From Symbiobacterium sp040797425 (GTDB taxonomy: Bacteria > Bacillota > Sulfobacillia > Symbiobacteriales > Symbiobacteriaceae), in contig NZ_JBFNEH010000048.1 of the NCBI RefSeq assembly GCF_040797425.1, positions 1 through 26,796 on the forward strand: a stretch of DNA of 26,796 nucleotides. The letters run 5' to 3'. A program made the translations under genes and the position numbers. The stretch's first letter is position 1; every line of letters starts with the position of its first letter. The notes below the pieces were generated by a model. It saw only the letters and a list, made by a program, of their open reading frames with translations. It did not search any database and was not told where the DNA came from. Below are positions 8,640-17,643 of the stretch, piece by piece.

Positions 8640-10232
8640 TTAGATCAGGCTGTAACCCGGGAGGGTCAGGAACTCCGGGAAGTCCTCCTGCAGGGCCACC
8701 TCTTCGAAGAGCTTGCGCGCCGTGGCGAAGCGGCCGCAGGTGAAGGCGCGGGAACCCACCGCCCGGTGGATTCGCTCCAGTTCCTCGTCCATCAGCTGCC
8801 GGACCAGCTCGGGCGTCACGGCCCTCCCGTCGGCCAGCGTCGCGCGATGGCGCAACCACTGCCACACCTGCGACCGGGAGATCTCGGCGGTCGCGGCGTC
8901 CTCCATGAGGTTGTGGATCGCCGCAGCGCCCACCCCGCGCAGCCACGACTCGATATACTGAATGCCCACGTTCAGGTTGAGCCGCAGCCCCTCTTCCGTG
9001 ATGCGGCCGGGCGTGGCGGCGAAGTTGAGCAGATCGGCGGCGGTGACCGCCACATCCGGCCGCTGCCGGTCGATCTGGTTGGGCCGGTCGCCCAGCACCG
9101 CGTCGAAGGCCGCCATGGCCACAGGCACCAGGTCCGGATGGGCCACCCACGTGCCGTCGAAGCCGTCGCCCGCCTCCCGCTCCTTGTCCTGCCGGACCTG
9201 CTCGAGGGCCACCGCGTTCACGGCCGGGTTGCGCCGGTTGGGAATGTAGGCCGACATCCCGCCCATGGCAAAGGTGCCCCGCCGGTGGCAGGTCTTCACC
9301 AGCAGCTCCGTGTAGGCCCGCATGAAGGGGACCGTCATGGTGACGGCGCTGCGGTCGGGGAAGCGGACCTCGGGCCGGTTGCGGAACTTCTTGATGCAGC
9401 TGAAGATATAGTCCCAGCGGCCGGCGTTGAGGCCGGCGGAGTGCTCCCGCAGCTCCCAGAGGATCTCGTCCATCTCGAACGCGGCAAGGATGGTCTCGAT
9501 CAGCACGGTTGCCTTGATGGTGCCGCGGGGGATGCCGAGATAGTCCTGGGCGAAGCAGAAGACGTCGTTCCAGAGCCTCGCCTCCAGGTGGCTCTCCAGC
9601 TTGGGCAGGTAGAAGTAGGGGCCGGCCCCCTTCTCCAGCAGCGCATGGGCGTTGTGGAAGAAGAACAGGCCGAAGTCCACCAGGCTCCCGGCGGCCGGCC
9701 GCCCGTCGATGAGGATGTGGCGCTCGGGCAGGTGCCAGCCCCGCGGCCGCACGAAGAGGGTGGCCACCTTCTCCTGCAGCCGGTAGACGCGCCCGTCCGG
9801 GCTCGTGTACGTGATGGTGCCGCGGACGGCGTCCATCAGGTTGATCTGCCCCTCGATCACGTTGGCCCATGTCGGCGAGGTCGAATCCTCGAAGTCGGCC
9901 ATGTAGACCCTTGCCCCGGAGTTGAGGGCGTTGATGATCATCTTCCGGTCCACCGGGCCGGTGATCTCCACCCGCCTGTCTGCCAGGTCCGGCGGATAGG
10001 GGGCCACCGTCCAGTCGCCCTCGCGGATGGCCCGGGTCTCGGGCAGGAAGTCGGGCCACTCGCCCCGGTCAAGCCGTTTCTGCCGCTCGCGCCTCGCCTC
10101 CAACAGCTCCTCCCGCCTGGCTGCAAACCGGCGGTGAAGCTCGACGAGGAACGAAAGCGCCTCGGGGGTGAGCACCTCGTCGTAGCGCTCGCCTATCTTC
10201 CCGGCAATCGCAATGCCTTCCAGCGTCAGCAT
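8640..10232 (-). CDS. aceB: Malate synthase A
   Basis: The 530-residue product condenses glyoxylate with acetyl-CoA to malate, completing the glyoxylate bypass. It is the A-type enzyme by length and by blocks such as ARVYMADFEDSTSPTW, the RPRGWHLPERH region and the GRWDYIFSCIKKF region. The C-terminal domain with the LEDAATAEISR-type block (seen here as MEDAATAEISRSQVWQW) is present and complete. The ATG is preceded by a moderate purine-rich GAGAGGCGGTGA site. It is first in the aceB-aceA operon; a TATACT box lies at 10273-10278 on the minus strand but no matching -35 was found, so an activator may be needed. Confidence 0.96.
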   Translation of the reverse strand: MLTLEGIAIAGKIGERYDEVLTPEALSFLVELHRRFAARREELLEARRERQKRLDRGEWPDFLPETRAIREGDWTVAPYPPDLADRRVEITGPVDRKMIINALNSGARVYMADFEDSTSPTWANVIEGQINLMDAVRGTITYTSPDGRVYRLQEKVATLFVRPRGWHLPERHILIDGRPAAGSLVDFGLFFFHNAHALLEKGAGPYFYLPKLESHLEARLWNDVFCFAQDYLGIPRGTIKATVLIETILAAFEMDEILWELREHSAGLNAGRWDYIFSCIKKFRNRPEVRFPDRSAVTMTVPFMRAYTELLVKTCHRRGTFAMGGMSAYIPNRRNPAVNAVALEQVRQDKEREAGDGFDGTWVAHPDLVPVAMAAFDAVLGDRPNQIDRQRPDVAVTAADLLNFAATPGRITEEGLRLNLNVGIQYIESWLRGVGAAAIHNLMEDAATAEISRSQVWQWLRHRATLADGRAVTPELVRQLMDEELERIHRAVGSRAFTCGRFATARKLFEEVALQEDFPEFLTLPGYSLI

Positions 10233-10580
10233 CGGGGTTTCACCGCCTCTCAGCCAGCTTTTTCATGCTGCTAGTATAGAAACTCCGTCCCCGACCGTCC
10301 TCCGAAGAGCGATCAATTGCCGGTTTGGGCCAACGGCTTTTCGGCCGCCGTCGCACCGGCCGTCCCGCTGCCGTTCATCCATCGCTTCTTGCTACTCACC
10401 GCACAATTTCGTCATATCTGCATTCTTCGGGGAGCGTAATGCATCACCCGGTCGCCCGGACCTGCCGTTCACCGGCCGCGTCCTGCCGCTGGTCGCCCGC
10501 ACATGGCCGTTCACTCCTCCAAAGGCGCGCAAAAAGGGCCGGGAAGCCGCTGCTTCCCGGCCCGCGAATAACTGGACCCA
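10233..10580. other. Intergenic region between sigA and aceB
   Basis: This 348-base gap holds the sigA terminator near its right end and a possible TATACT -10 box for aceBA at 10273-10278. Nothing else could be identified: no tRNA, riboswitch core or small gene with a ribosome site was seen. It also marks the point where the usual sigA-trmK neighbourhood is interrupted. Confidence 0.5.
10531..10563 (-). terminator. Rho-independent terminator of dnaG-sigA
   Basis: A perfect 12-bp stem (10536-10547 with 10552-10563, 4-base loop) is followed on the minus strand by TTTTT. It lies about 18 bases after the sigA stop codon. Confidence 0.92.
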
Positions 10581-11741
10581 TCAATCCAGGTAGTCTTTCA
10601 GCTTCTTCGAACGGCTCGGATGGCGCAGCTTGCGCAGCGCCTTCGCCTCGATCTGCCGGATGCGTTCCCGGGTGACGCCGAACACCTGGCCGACCTCCTC
10701 CAGGGTGCGCGCCCGGCCGTCATCCAGCCCGAAGCGCAGGCGCAGGACCTTCTCCTCGCGCGGCGTCAGCGACTCCAGCACCTCTTCCAGCTGTTCCTTA
10801 AGTAGCGTGAACGAAGCCGCCTCCGCCGGTGCGGGCGCCTCGTGGTCCTCAATGAAGTCGCCCAGGTGCGAGTCTTCCTCCTCGCCGATGGGCGTCTCCA
10901 GCGAAACGGGCTCCTGGGCGATCTTCTGGATCTCCCGCACCCGCTCCACCGGGATGTCCATGCGCTCGGCGATTTCCTCGGGCGTGGGCTCGCGGCCCAG
11001 CTCCTGGACGAGCTGACGGGTGACGCGTATCAGCTTATTGATGGTTTCGACCATGTGCACCGGAATCCGGATGGTGCGTGCCTGGTCCGCAATAGCCCTC
11101 GTGATGGCCTGCCGAATCCACCAGGTGGCATACGTGGAGAACTTGAACCCCTTGCGGTAGTCGAACTTCTCCACGGCCTTGATCAGGCCGAGGTTGCCCT
11201 CCTGAATCAGGTCGAGGAACTGCATCCCCCGACCGACGTAGCGCTTGGCGATCGAGACGACCAGGCGCAGGTTGGCCTCCGCCAGGCGGCGCTTCGCCTC
11301 CTCGTCGCCCTTCTCGATGCGCTCGGCGTACTCGATCTCCTCCTCTGCGGTGAGGAGCGGCACCCGCCCGATCTCCTTGAGGTACATGCGGACCGGGTCA
11401 TCAATGGCAATCCCTTCGGGAACGGAAAGGTCGAGATCTATGTCTTCGCCGGATGCAGCATCGGCGTCAGCCTCGGGCTCGGCCGGCGGGTCGACGTCGG
11501 CCTCGTCCACGGCCGCAGCGTCATCGTCCGCGACGCCGTTTTCGGGCCGGTCGCCCACTACCTCGATGCCAGCCTCCATCAGCGAATCGTAGACCTCCTC
11601 CATCTGATCGGGATCGAGATCGATCGCCTGGAGGGAGTCGGCCACCTCGCTGTAGGTCAGGCTGCCCTTGCGCTTGCCCTTGGCAATAAGCTCCTTGACC
11701 ACCTCGCGCGCCTGCTGCACTTTCGCCTCCTTGGACTCCAT
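10581..11741 (-). CDS. sigA: Primary RNA polymerase sigma factor SigA/RpoD
   Basis: The 386-residue product is a group 1 sigma-70. It has an N-terminal region 1.1 (about 10-60), an acidic linker, region 1.2 with DPVRMYLKEIGR, region 2 with the LRLVVSIAKRYVGRG and FSTYATWWIRQAI blocks (-10 recognition and melting), region 3 with IRIPVHMVETINKL, and region 4 with the VTRERIRQIEAKALRKLRHP helix-turn-helix (-35 recognition). The ATG at 11741 is chosen because GGAAGGGGGG lies just upstream; the frame could extend 20 codons further but that would run into dnaG. It starts 28 bases after the dnaG stop, forming the conserved dnaG-sigA operon, and ends at a strong terminator. Confidence 0.97.
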   Translation of the reverse strand: MESKEAKVQQAREVVKELIAKGKRKGSLTYSEVADSLQAIDLDPDQMEEVYDSLMEAGIEVVGDRPENGVADDDAAAVDEADVDPPAEPEADADAASGEDIDLDLSVPEGIAIDDPVRMYLKEIGRVPLLTAEEEIEYAERIEKGDEEAKRRLAEANLRLVVSIAKRYVGRGMQFLDLIQEGNLGLIKAVEKFDYRKGFKFSTYATWWIRQAITRAIADQARTIRIPVHMVETINKLIRVTRQLVQELGREPTPEEIAERMDIPVERVREIQKIAQEPVSLETPIGEEEDSHLGDFIEDHEAPAPAEAASFTLLKEQLEEVLESLTPREEKVLRLRFGLDDGRARTLEEVGQVFGVTRERIRQIEAKALRKLRHPSRSKKLKDYLD

Positions 11742-11769
11742 GATGACTACCCCCCCTTCCGCAGCCGCC

Positions 11770-13638
11770 TCACGATCGGGACAGCTTGTACTTGCGCACA
11801 AGTGCCACGTACTCGTTCCATATGACCGGGTCCACCTTTTGCTTGGATGACGCTGCGGCTCTAATCTGGTTCTCCAAGTCCTCCAGTCTCCTCGAATCTC
11901 TATGCTTCCTTATCTTCTCGATGCAGTCTGCCGCTTCCTTTTCTGGATCGGTGGTGAGCACCGGTTTCGCCGCCATTTCAGTGAGGAGGCTCTTCACCTC
12001 CGGGTCAGACAGGCGATCGAGCAGACAGGTGATCAGGCGGCCTGCGAAGGGCTCCGCCCCGCGGAGGAGCGGCCGCGCCGCATCGTAGATCTGCTGGTGG
12101 TGGGGATCGGAAAAGGGCGAAGGGCCCAGTTCCGCCTCCACGCGCCCGAGCAGGCCGGGGTTCTCGAGGAGAAGGTAGAGGAGCGCGCGCTCAGCCCGGT
12201 GTGCCCCCTCCGCCAGGGTAACCGGCATCTCGAAGGCCTGACGCCGCTCCGAACCGGCCGTCACAGGCTCTCCCGGACCCCTTCTATTATTCCTGGTATC
12301 TGGCAGATTATGCTGGAATCCCCGCCGGAGGAGGCGGTTCATCTGCCGGTCGATGGCAAGTTTCAAGTCGGGCTTCGCCAGCGGGTTGCCGCCGGAGAGC
12401 CGCTCCGCCACCTGGTCGACGTAGGCCTCCCGCAGCACCTCGTCCTTGACGTCGGCGAGGACCTGGGCCACCGCGGCCAGGGCCCTGGCCTTGGCCTCGG
12501 GGCTCGCCTCGCCGGCCCGGGGGAGCACCCGGTCGATCCGGAACTCGATCAGCGGCACCGCCCGGTCGATCAGGGCGGCGAAGGCAGCCGGGCCGTGCGT
12601 GCGGATGAACTCGTCGGGGTCCTTGCCGTCCGGGATCTGGAGCACCCGCACGTCGCAGCCTGTGTCGTACAGCTTCTGCAGCCCCCGCAGCGTCGCCATC
12701 TGCCCCGCGGTGTCGGCGTCGAAGGCCACGATCACCTGCTGGGCCTGCTGCCGGATCACCCGGCACTGCTCGTCGGTGAGCGCCGTCCCCAGCGGAGCCA
12801 CCACATTCGTGAACCCCGCCTGATGGGGCATAATAACATCCATGTATCCTTCTACAAGGATTGCCTGATTCCTCGCGCGCATCGTCTCTTTGGCCTGGTC
12901 CAATCCGAACAGGACCCGCCGCTTGGAGAAGAGCGGCGTCTCGGCGGTGTTCTTGTACTTGGCCCCGTCACCGCTGAGAATCCGCCCGCCGAAGCCGATC
13001 ACCCGGCCTGACAGGTCGGTGATGGGGAACATCACCCGTTCGAAGAAGACGTCCGTGTACCCGCTCCCGTCGGTGCGGGGCAGGATCAGCCCGACGCGCT
13101 GGAGGATCTCCGGTGCGAATCTTCCCCTGAGGGCCCGGTAGAGCGTGCCGCGCCCCACCGCCCAGCCCAGGCGGAACCGGCGGATCGTCTCCTCGGTGAG
13201 CCCCCGCCGGAGCAGGTAGCTCAGCCCCTCCTTGCCCGCCTCGGAGAACAGCTGGTGGTGATAAAAGCGCGCCGCCAGCTCCAGGGCGGCGTACATGTCG
13301 CGGCGCTCCTTGTAGGCACGCTCCTCCTCGGGGGACCGCGGTTCCTGCGGCAGCGGGATCCCGGCCCGCTTGGCCAGCTCCACGAGCGCCTCGTAGAAGG
13401 TGAGGTGCTCTCGCTGCATCAGGAACGTGAACACATCGCCGCTCGCCTTGCAGCCGAAGCAGTGGTAGAACTGCCCGTCAGGGACAACGTGGAATGACGG
13501 GGTCTTCTCACTGTGGAAGGGGCAGAGCCCCACGTACCGGTTGCCCTTCCGCTCGAGCCTGACGTAGGCCGAGATCACTTCGACGATGTCGTTCTTCGCC
13601 CGCACCTCTTCCTTAAAGGCCTCGTCGAACCGCGGCAC
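11770..13638 (-). CDS. dnaG: DNA primase
   Basis: The 622-residue product synthesises RNA primers at the replication fork. It has a CHC2 zinc finger (C39, H42, C60, C63), the catalytic core, a TOPRIM domain with LVEGYMD (E263, D267) and FDADTAG (D307, D309), and a C-terminal helicase-binding region. Length is normal for the family. The GTG start fits because GGTGGTGATC, matching the 16S anti-SD tail, lies directly upstream. It heads the dnaG-sigA operon. About 260 bases separate it from the end of ppdK, and a possible 23-codon leader ORF lies in that gap. Confidence 0.97.
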   Translation of the reverse strand: MPRFDEAFKEEVRAKNDIVEVISAYVRLERKGNRYVGLCPFHSEKTPSFHVVPDGQFYHCFGCKASGDVFTFLMQREHLTFYEALVELAKRAGIPLPQEPRSPEEERAYKERRDMYAALELAARFYHHQLFSEAGKEGLSYLLRRGLTEETIRRFRLGWAVGRGTLYRALRGRFAPEILQRVGLILPRTDGSGYTDVFFERVMFPITDLSGRVIGFGGRILSGDGAKYKNTAETPLFSKRRVLFGLDQAKETMRARNQAILVEGYMDVIMPHQAGFTNVVAPLGTALTDEQCRVIRQQAQQVIVAFDADTAGQMATLRGLQKLYDTGCDVRVLQIPDGKDPDEFIRTHGPAAFAALIDRAVPLIEFRIDRVLPRAGEASPEAKARALAAVAQVLADVKDEVLREAYVDQVAERLSGGNPLAKPDLKLAIDRQMNRLLRRGFQHNLPDTRNNRRGPGEPVTAGSERRQAFEMPVTLAEGAHRAERALLYLLLENPGLLGRVEAELGPSPFSDPHHQQIYDAARPLLRGAEPFAGRLITCLLDRLSDPEVKSLLTEMAAKPVLTTDPEKEAADCIEKIRKHRDSRRLEDLENQIRAAASSKQKVDPVIWNEYVALVRKYKLSRS

Positions 13639-13901
13639 CGATCACCACCCCATCATCCCGCAACAGAAAACCCCTCCGCCCCACCGAGCGGAAGCGTCTG
13701 GGCGGCGGCGAGGGTGTGTTGCATGCGCTTTCCCTTTCGACAATGACGGGGTGGATTCCTTCCGTATGTTCGGTGCGTCACGAGGCGGCGCTCCCGACCG
13801 CCCATCTGCAATGACGTTCCAGATGGAAACGAGATACGGCAGACGCGGGAAGGGCCCGCCCCCCTCCCGGGAGACGGGCCCTCGGCAAAAGCGAACCCGG
13901 A

Positions 13902-16580
13902 TTATACGGTGCCAGCACCAGCCTTGGCGCCCCTGGCCTTCGCCGCCGCCTGCGCAGCCGCCAGACGGGCCACCGGGACCCGGTACGGCGAGCAGGAGAC
14001 GTACGTGAGGCCAACGTTGTGGAAGAACTCGATGGAGGCCGGATCGCCGCCGTGCTCGCCGCAGACGCCCAGCTTGATGTCGGGCCGGGTCTTGCGGCCG
14101 AGCTCGCACGCGATCTCCACCACCCGGCCGACGCCCCTGCGGTCGATGGAGACGAAGGGGTTCTCCGGCAGGATCTTCTGGTCGACGTACTGGCGCAGGA
14201 ACTTGCCCTCGGCGTCGTCACGGGAGAACCCGAAGGTGGTCTGCGTGAGGTCGTTGGTGCCGAAGGAGAAGAACTGCGCGTACTCGGCGATCTCGTCCGC
14301 CGTTACGGCGGCCCGCGGCACCTCGATCATGGTACCGACCATGTACTTGAAGGTCACGCCGTACTCTTCCATGACCTCCTTGGCCACCCGGTCGGTAAGA
14401 TCCTTCAGGAAGGCGATCTCGGTCACGATGCCCACGAGCGGGTGCATGACCTCGGGCTCCACGTTCATGCCTTCCTTGTTGCACTGGGCGGCAGCCTCGA
14501 AGATCGCACGGACCTGCATCTCGTAGATCTCGGGGTAGATCATGCCCAGGCGGCAGCCGCGGAAGCCGAGCATCGGGTTCATCTCGGAGAGCGCCCGCAC
14601 CTTGCGGAGCAGTTCCTCCTTGGCCTTGAGCTCCTCACCGCTGGCGCCCTTCTCCCGGAGCAGGGCGACCTCGATGGCCAGGTCCTCCTCGTCGGGCAGG
14701 AACTCGTGGAGAGGCGGATCCAGGAGGCGGATGGTGACGGGATACGGATTCATGGCCTTGAAGATCTCGTAGAAGTCCTCGCGCTGCATGACGCGCAGCT
14801 TCTCGAGGGCGGCCAGGCGCTCCTCCTTGGTCTCCGCCAGGATCATCTCACGGGCTACCGCCATCCGCTCGGGATGATAGCCGCCCTGGCCGAACATGTG
14901 CTCCGTGCGGCAGAGGCCGATGCCGGTGGCGCCGAACTCGCGGGCGAGGGCAGCGTCCTTCGGGGTATCGGCGTTGGCCCGCACGCCCAGGGTCTTGATC
15001 TCGTCGGCCCACTCCAGCAGGGTGCGGAACTCGGGCGAGAGCTCGGGATCGACCACCGGGACCTCACCGGCCATCACGTTGCCGGTGGCGCCGTCGATGG
15101 AGATCACGTCGCCTTCCTTGATGGTGCGGCCGTTCACGGTGAACAGGCGGGCCTCGAGGTCGATCTTGATGGCCTCGCAGCCGACGACGCAGGGCTTGCC
15201 CATGCCGCGGGAGACGATGGCGGCGTGGGAGGTCATGCCACCGCGGGAGGTGAGGATGCCCTGGGAGACGACCATGCCGTGGATGTCATCCGGCGAGGTC
15301 TCGGGCCGGACCATGATGACCTTCTTGCCCTCGCCGGCCAGTGCGACGGCCCGGTCGGGGTCGAAGACGGCGATGCCGGAAGCAGCGCCCGGAGAAGCGG
15401 CCAGACCGGTGGCCAGGATGTCGAGCTTGGCCTTGGGATCGATGGCCGGGTGCAGGATGTTGACGACCTTGTCGGGCTCGACCCGCAGGATCGCCTCGTC
15501 CTTCGTGATCTTGCCTTCCTTGACGAGGTCCACCGCGATCTTGATGGAGGCAATCGGGGTACGCTTGCCGTTCCGGCACTGGAGCATGTACAGCTTGCCG
15601 CGCTCTACGGTGAACTCAATGTCCTGCATATCCTTGTAGTGGGATTCCAGGAGTTCACACATATTGTAGAGCTGCTCGTAAACAGCAGGCATGGTCTCCT
15701 TCAGGTGTGCGATCGGGTACGGCGTGCGGATGCCGGCCACCACGTCCTCGCCCTGGGCGTTGGGCAGGTACTCGCCGTAGAACTCCTTCTCACCGGTGTT
15801 CGGGTTCCGGGTGAAGCAGACGCCCGTGGCCGAATCCTCGCCCATGTTGCCGAAGGCCATGGCCTGGACGTTGACCGCCGTGCCCAGCGTATCGGGAACC
15901 TTGTTGACCTTCCGGTAGACCTGCGCCCGCGGGTTATCCCACGAACGGAAGACGGCGTGGATGGCCGCCATCAGCTGCTCGCGCGGATCCATCGGGAAGG
16001 GCTTGCCGGTGAACTTCTCGACGACGGCCTTGTACTCGGGCACGATCTGCTTGAAGTGCTCGGCCTGCAGCTCGATGTCCTGGGTGAAGCCGTGGCGATG
16101 CTTGTGCTCCTCCAGGATGGACTCGAAGTTGCTGAGCGGGATGCCCAGCACCACGTTCGAGAACATCTGGATGAACCGCCGGTAGGCGTCCCACGCGAAC
16201 CGCTCGTTGCCGGTGGCCTTGGCGAGGGCCTCGACCGTCTCGTCGTTGAGGCCGAGGTTGAGGATGGTATCCATCATGCCCGGCATGGAGACAGGCGCGC
16301 CGGAGCGGACGGACACCAGCAGCGGGTTGGTGCTGTCGCCGAACTTCTTGCCCATCTTCTGCTCGAGCTTGGCCAGCGCCTCGTCGATCTGCGCCAGCAC
16401 CTCAGGCGACAGGGTCTTGGTCTGCTGGTACTCCCGACAGACCTCGGTGGTGATGGTGAAGCCAGGAGGCACCGGCAGCCCGATCACCGTCATCTCGGCG
16501 AGGTTGGCGCCCTTGCCGCCCAGCAGCATCCGCATGTCAGCCCGGCCCTCTTCGAAAAGGTAAACTGACTTCCTAGTCAC
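13902..16580 (-). CDS. ppdK: Pyruvate, phosphate dikinase
   Basis: The 892-residue enzyme interconverts pyruvate + ATP + Pi and PEP + AMP + PPi. The N-terminal ATP-grasp domain carries GGKGANLAEM (21-30) and VRSGAPVSMPGMMDT (91-105). The central phosphohistidine domain has GGMTSHAAIVSRG with catalytic H452 and T450 two residues before it, the residue that PPDK regulators phosphorylate in plants. The C-terminal TIM barrel has the GTNDLTQTT block and the GVCGEHGGDP block with catalytic Cys. Length is typical. Its start overlaps the end of the upstream regulator gene by 8 bases, so translation is probably coupled. It gives the organism a reversible entry to gluconeogenesis that fits with aceBA nearby. 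Confidence 0.97.
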   Translation of the reverse strand: MTRKSVYLFEEGRADMRMLLGGKGANLAEMTVIGLPVPPGFTITTEVCREYQQTKTLSPEVLAQIDEALAKLEQKMGKKFGDSTNPLLVSVRSGAPVSMPGMMDTILNLGLNDETVEALAKATGNERFAWDAYRRFIQMFSNVVLGIPLSNFESILEEHKHRHGFTQDIELQAEHFKQIVPEYKAVVEKFTGKPFPMDPREQLMAAIHAVFRSWDNPRAQVYRKVNKVPDTLGTAVNVQAMAFGNMGEDSATGVCFTRNPNTGEKEFYGEYLPNAQGEDVVAGIRTPYPIAHLKETMPAVYEQLYNMCELLESHYKDMQDIEFTVERGKLYMLQCRNGKRTPIASIKIAVDLVKEGKITKDEAILRVEPDKVVNILHPAIDPKAKLDILATGLAASPGAASGIAVFDPDRAVALAGEGKKVIMVRPETSPDDIHGMVVSQGILTSRGGMTSHAAIVSRGMGKPCVVGCEAIKIDLEARLFTVNGRTIKEGDVISIDGATGNVMAGEVPVVDPELSPEFRTLLEWADEIKTLGVRANADTPKDAALAREFGATGIGLCRTEHMFGQGGYHPERMAVAREMILAETKEERLAALEKLRVMQREDFYEIFKAMNPYPVTIRLLDPPLHEFLPDEEDLAIEVALLREKGASGEELKAKEELLRKVRALSEMNPMLGFRGCRLGMIYPEIYEMQVRAIFEAAAQCNKEGMNVEPEVMHPLVGIVTEIAFLKDLTDRVAKEVMEEYGVTFKYMVGTMIEVPRAAVTADEIAEYAQFFSFGTNDLTQTTFGFSRDDAEGKFLRQYVDQKILPENPFVSIDRRGVGRVVEIACELGRKTRPDIKLGVCGEHGGDPASIEFFHNVGLTYVSCSPYRVPVARLAAAQAAAKARGAKAGAGTV

Positions 16581-17394
16581 CGAAATTCACCCCTCGGTTG
16601 ATGATTTCCAGGACTCGGACCGCCGTCTCTTCAACCGCCTTGTTGGTCACATCAATGACCGCACAGCCGACCTTCTTGAAGACAGACTCGGCGTATTCCA
16701 ACTCCTGGAGAATTCGTTCCATGTTCGAATAGTTGGCATCCGATCTCAGGCCGATGGTCTTGAGGCGTTCTTCGCGGATCTGATGGAGTTTTTCGGGGCT
16801 GATCCGTAGACCGACTACCTTGTTGGGCGGGACGAGGAAGAGCTCCTTGGGCAGGCTTACCTCGGGCACGAGCGGCAGGTTCGCCACCTTGTACCGCCTG
16901 TGGGCGAGGTACATCGACACCGGAGTTTTCGAGGACCGTGAGACGCCGATCAGCACCGCATCCGCGCGCAGGAAGCCGCGCGGATCCTTGCCGTCGTCGT
17001 ACTTCACCGCGAACTCCACCGCTTCGATGCGGCGGAAGTATTCATCATCCAGGCGGTGGATCTTGCCGGGTTCCAGCCTCTCGGGGGGCCCGAGCAGCTT
17101 GGAGACCCCCTCCAGCATGGGGCCCATGATGTCCACTGCCGGGATGTTCCACATCTCAACCAGCCGCTGGAGCTCTTGTCGGATCTCGGGCACGATGATG
17201 GTGTAGACGATCAGGGTGGGCTGCTGTCGAGCAGCATCTATCACCTCCCGGACGGAGAAGGAATCGTCGACCATGGGAAACCTGCGGATTTCCACGCCAG
17301 TCCGGCCGTACTGCGCCAGGGCGGCGCGCGTGACCAGGTCGGCCGTCTCCCCCACTGAATCCGAGACGATGAAGATCACCGGTTTCTTGGTCAT
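16573..17394 (-). CDS. PPDK regulatory protein (bifunctional kinase/phosphorylase, YqfL family)
   Basis: The 273-residue product belongs to the PPDK/PEP-synthase regulator family (formerly DUF299), which inactivates its target by ADP-dependent phosphorylation of a Thr next to the catalytic His and reactivates it by Pi-dependent dephosphorylation. The N-terminal block FIVSDSVGETAD and the phosphate-binding loop GVSRSSKTP (150-158) are intact. The ATG at 17394 is chosen because GGGAGGG lies a few bases upstream; the frame is open 11 codons further up but without a better site. The gene overlaps ppdK by 8 bases and is the first gene of the pair, so enzyme and regulator are made together. The target Thr is present in the neighbouring PPDK (T450). 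Confidence 0.95.
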   Translation of the reverse strand: MTKKPVIFIVSDSVGETADLVTRAALAQYGRTGVEIRRFPMVDDSFSVREVIDAARQQPTLIVYTIIVPEIRQELQRLVEMWNIPAVDIMGPMLEGVSKLLGPPERLEPGKIHRLDDEYFRRIEAVEFAVKYDDGKDPRGFLRADAVLIGVSRSSKTPVSMYLAHRRYKVANLPLVPEVSLPKELFLVPPNKVVGLRISPEKLHQIREERLKTIGLRSDANYSNMERILQELEYAESVFKKVGCAVIDVTNKAVEETAVRVLEIINRGVNFGD

Positions 17395-17459
17395 CGGAGC
17401 CCTCCCTGTTTGTTCCGAAACGCACATTCCGTATGGAACCGCAGGAACGTGCCCCGGTT

Positions 17460-17487
17460 AGATTATTACGCCCGGCGGCCTGACCAA
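17460..17487 (-). promoter_or_regulatory. Putative promoter of the PPDK regulator-ppdK operon
   Basis: On the minus strand TTGGTC (17482-17487) and TAATCT (17460-17465) are 16 bases apart, about 65 bases before the start codon. The match is moderate; it is supported by an A/T-rich patch in otherwise GC-rich DNA and a palindrome just upstream. Confidence 0.4.
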
Positions 17488-17493
17488 TCCTGC

Positions 17494-17521
17494 CAAGGCT
17501 TACGGCCGTAAGGGTTTACGG
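17494..17521. promoter_or_regulatory. Palindromic operator candidate between ppdK operon and E2 gene
   Basis: CTTACGGCCGTAAG (17499-17512) is a perfect 14-base palindrome, and a further TTTACGG half site follows at 17515-17521. Three TTACGG-type half sites in one divergent promoter region, adjoining the putative -35 box, suggest a repressor or activator site. The regulator is unknown. Confidence 0.5.
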
Positions 17522-17643
17522 CTCTTGATGTTTTCAATCACAGTTCAAGAGGTGGTCTATGACAGCGGGACGGGCCCTCTGGAGCGCTCCCCCGGCCGCG
17601 GCATATGCTGGTGCAGCAACCTGCGAGGAGGGGAGGACCTGGC

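Noticed and set aside
8766..10274. A 502-codon open frame antisense to aceB, and similar frames opposite aceA, sigA and dnaG
   Set aside because: Shadow frames of conserved genes, with no ribosome site or domain.
14019..16568. An 849-codon open frame antisense to ppdK on the plus strand
   Set aside because: It is the complement-frame shadow of a highly conserved gene in GC-rich DNA; the translation has no recognisable domain.
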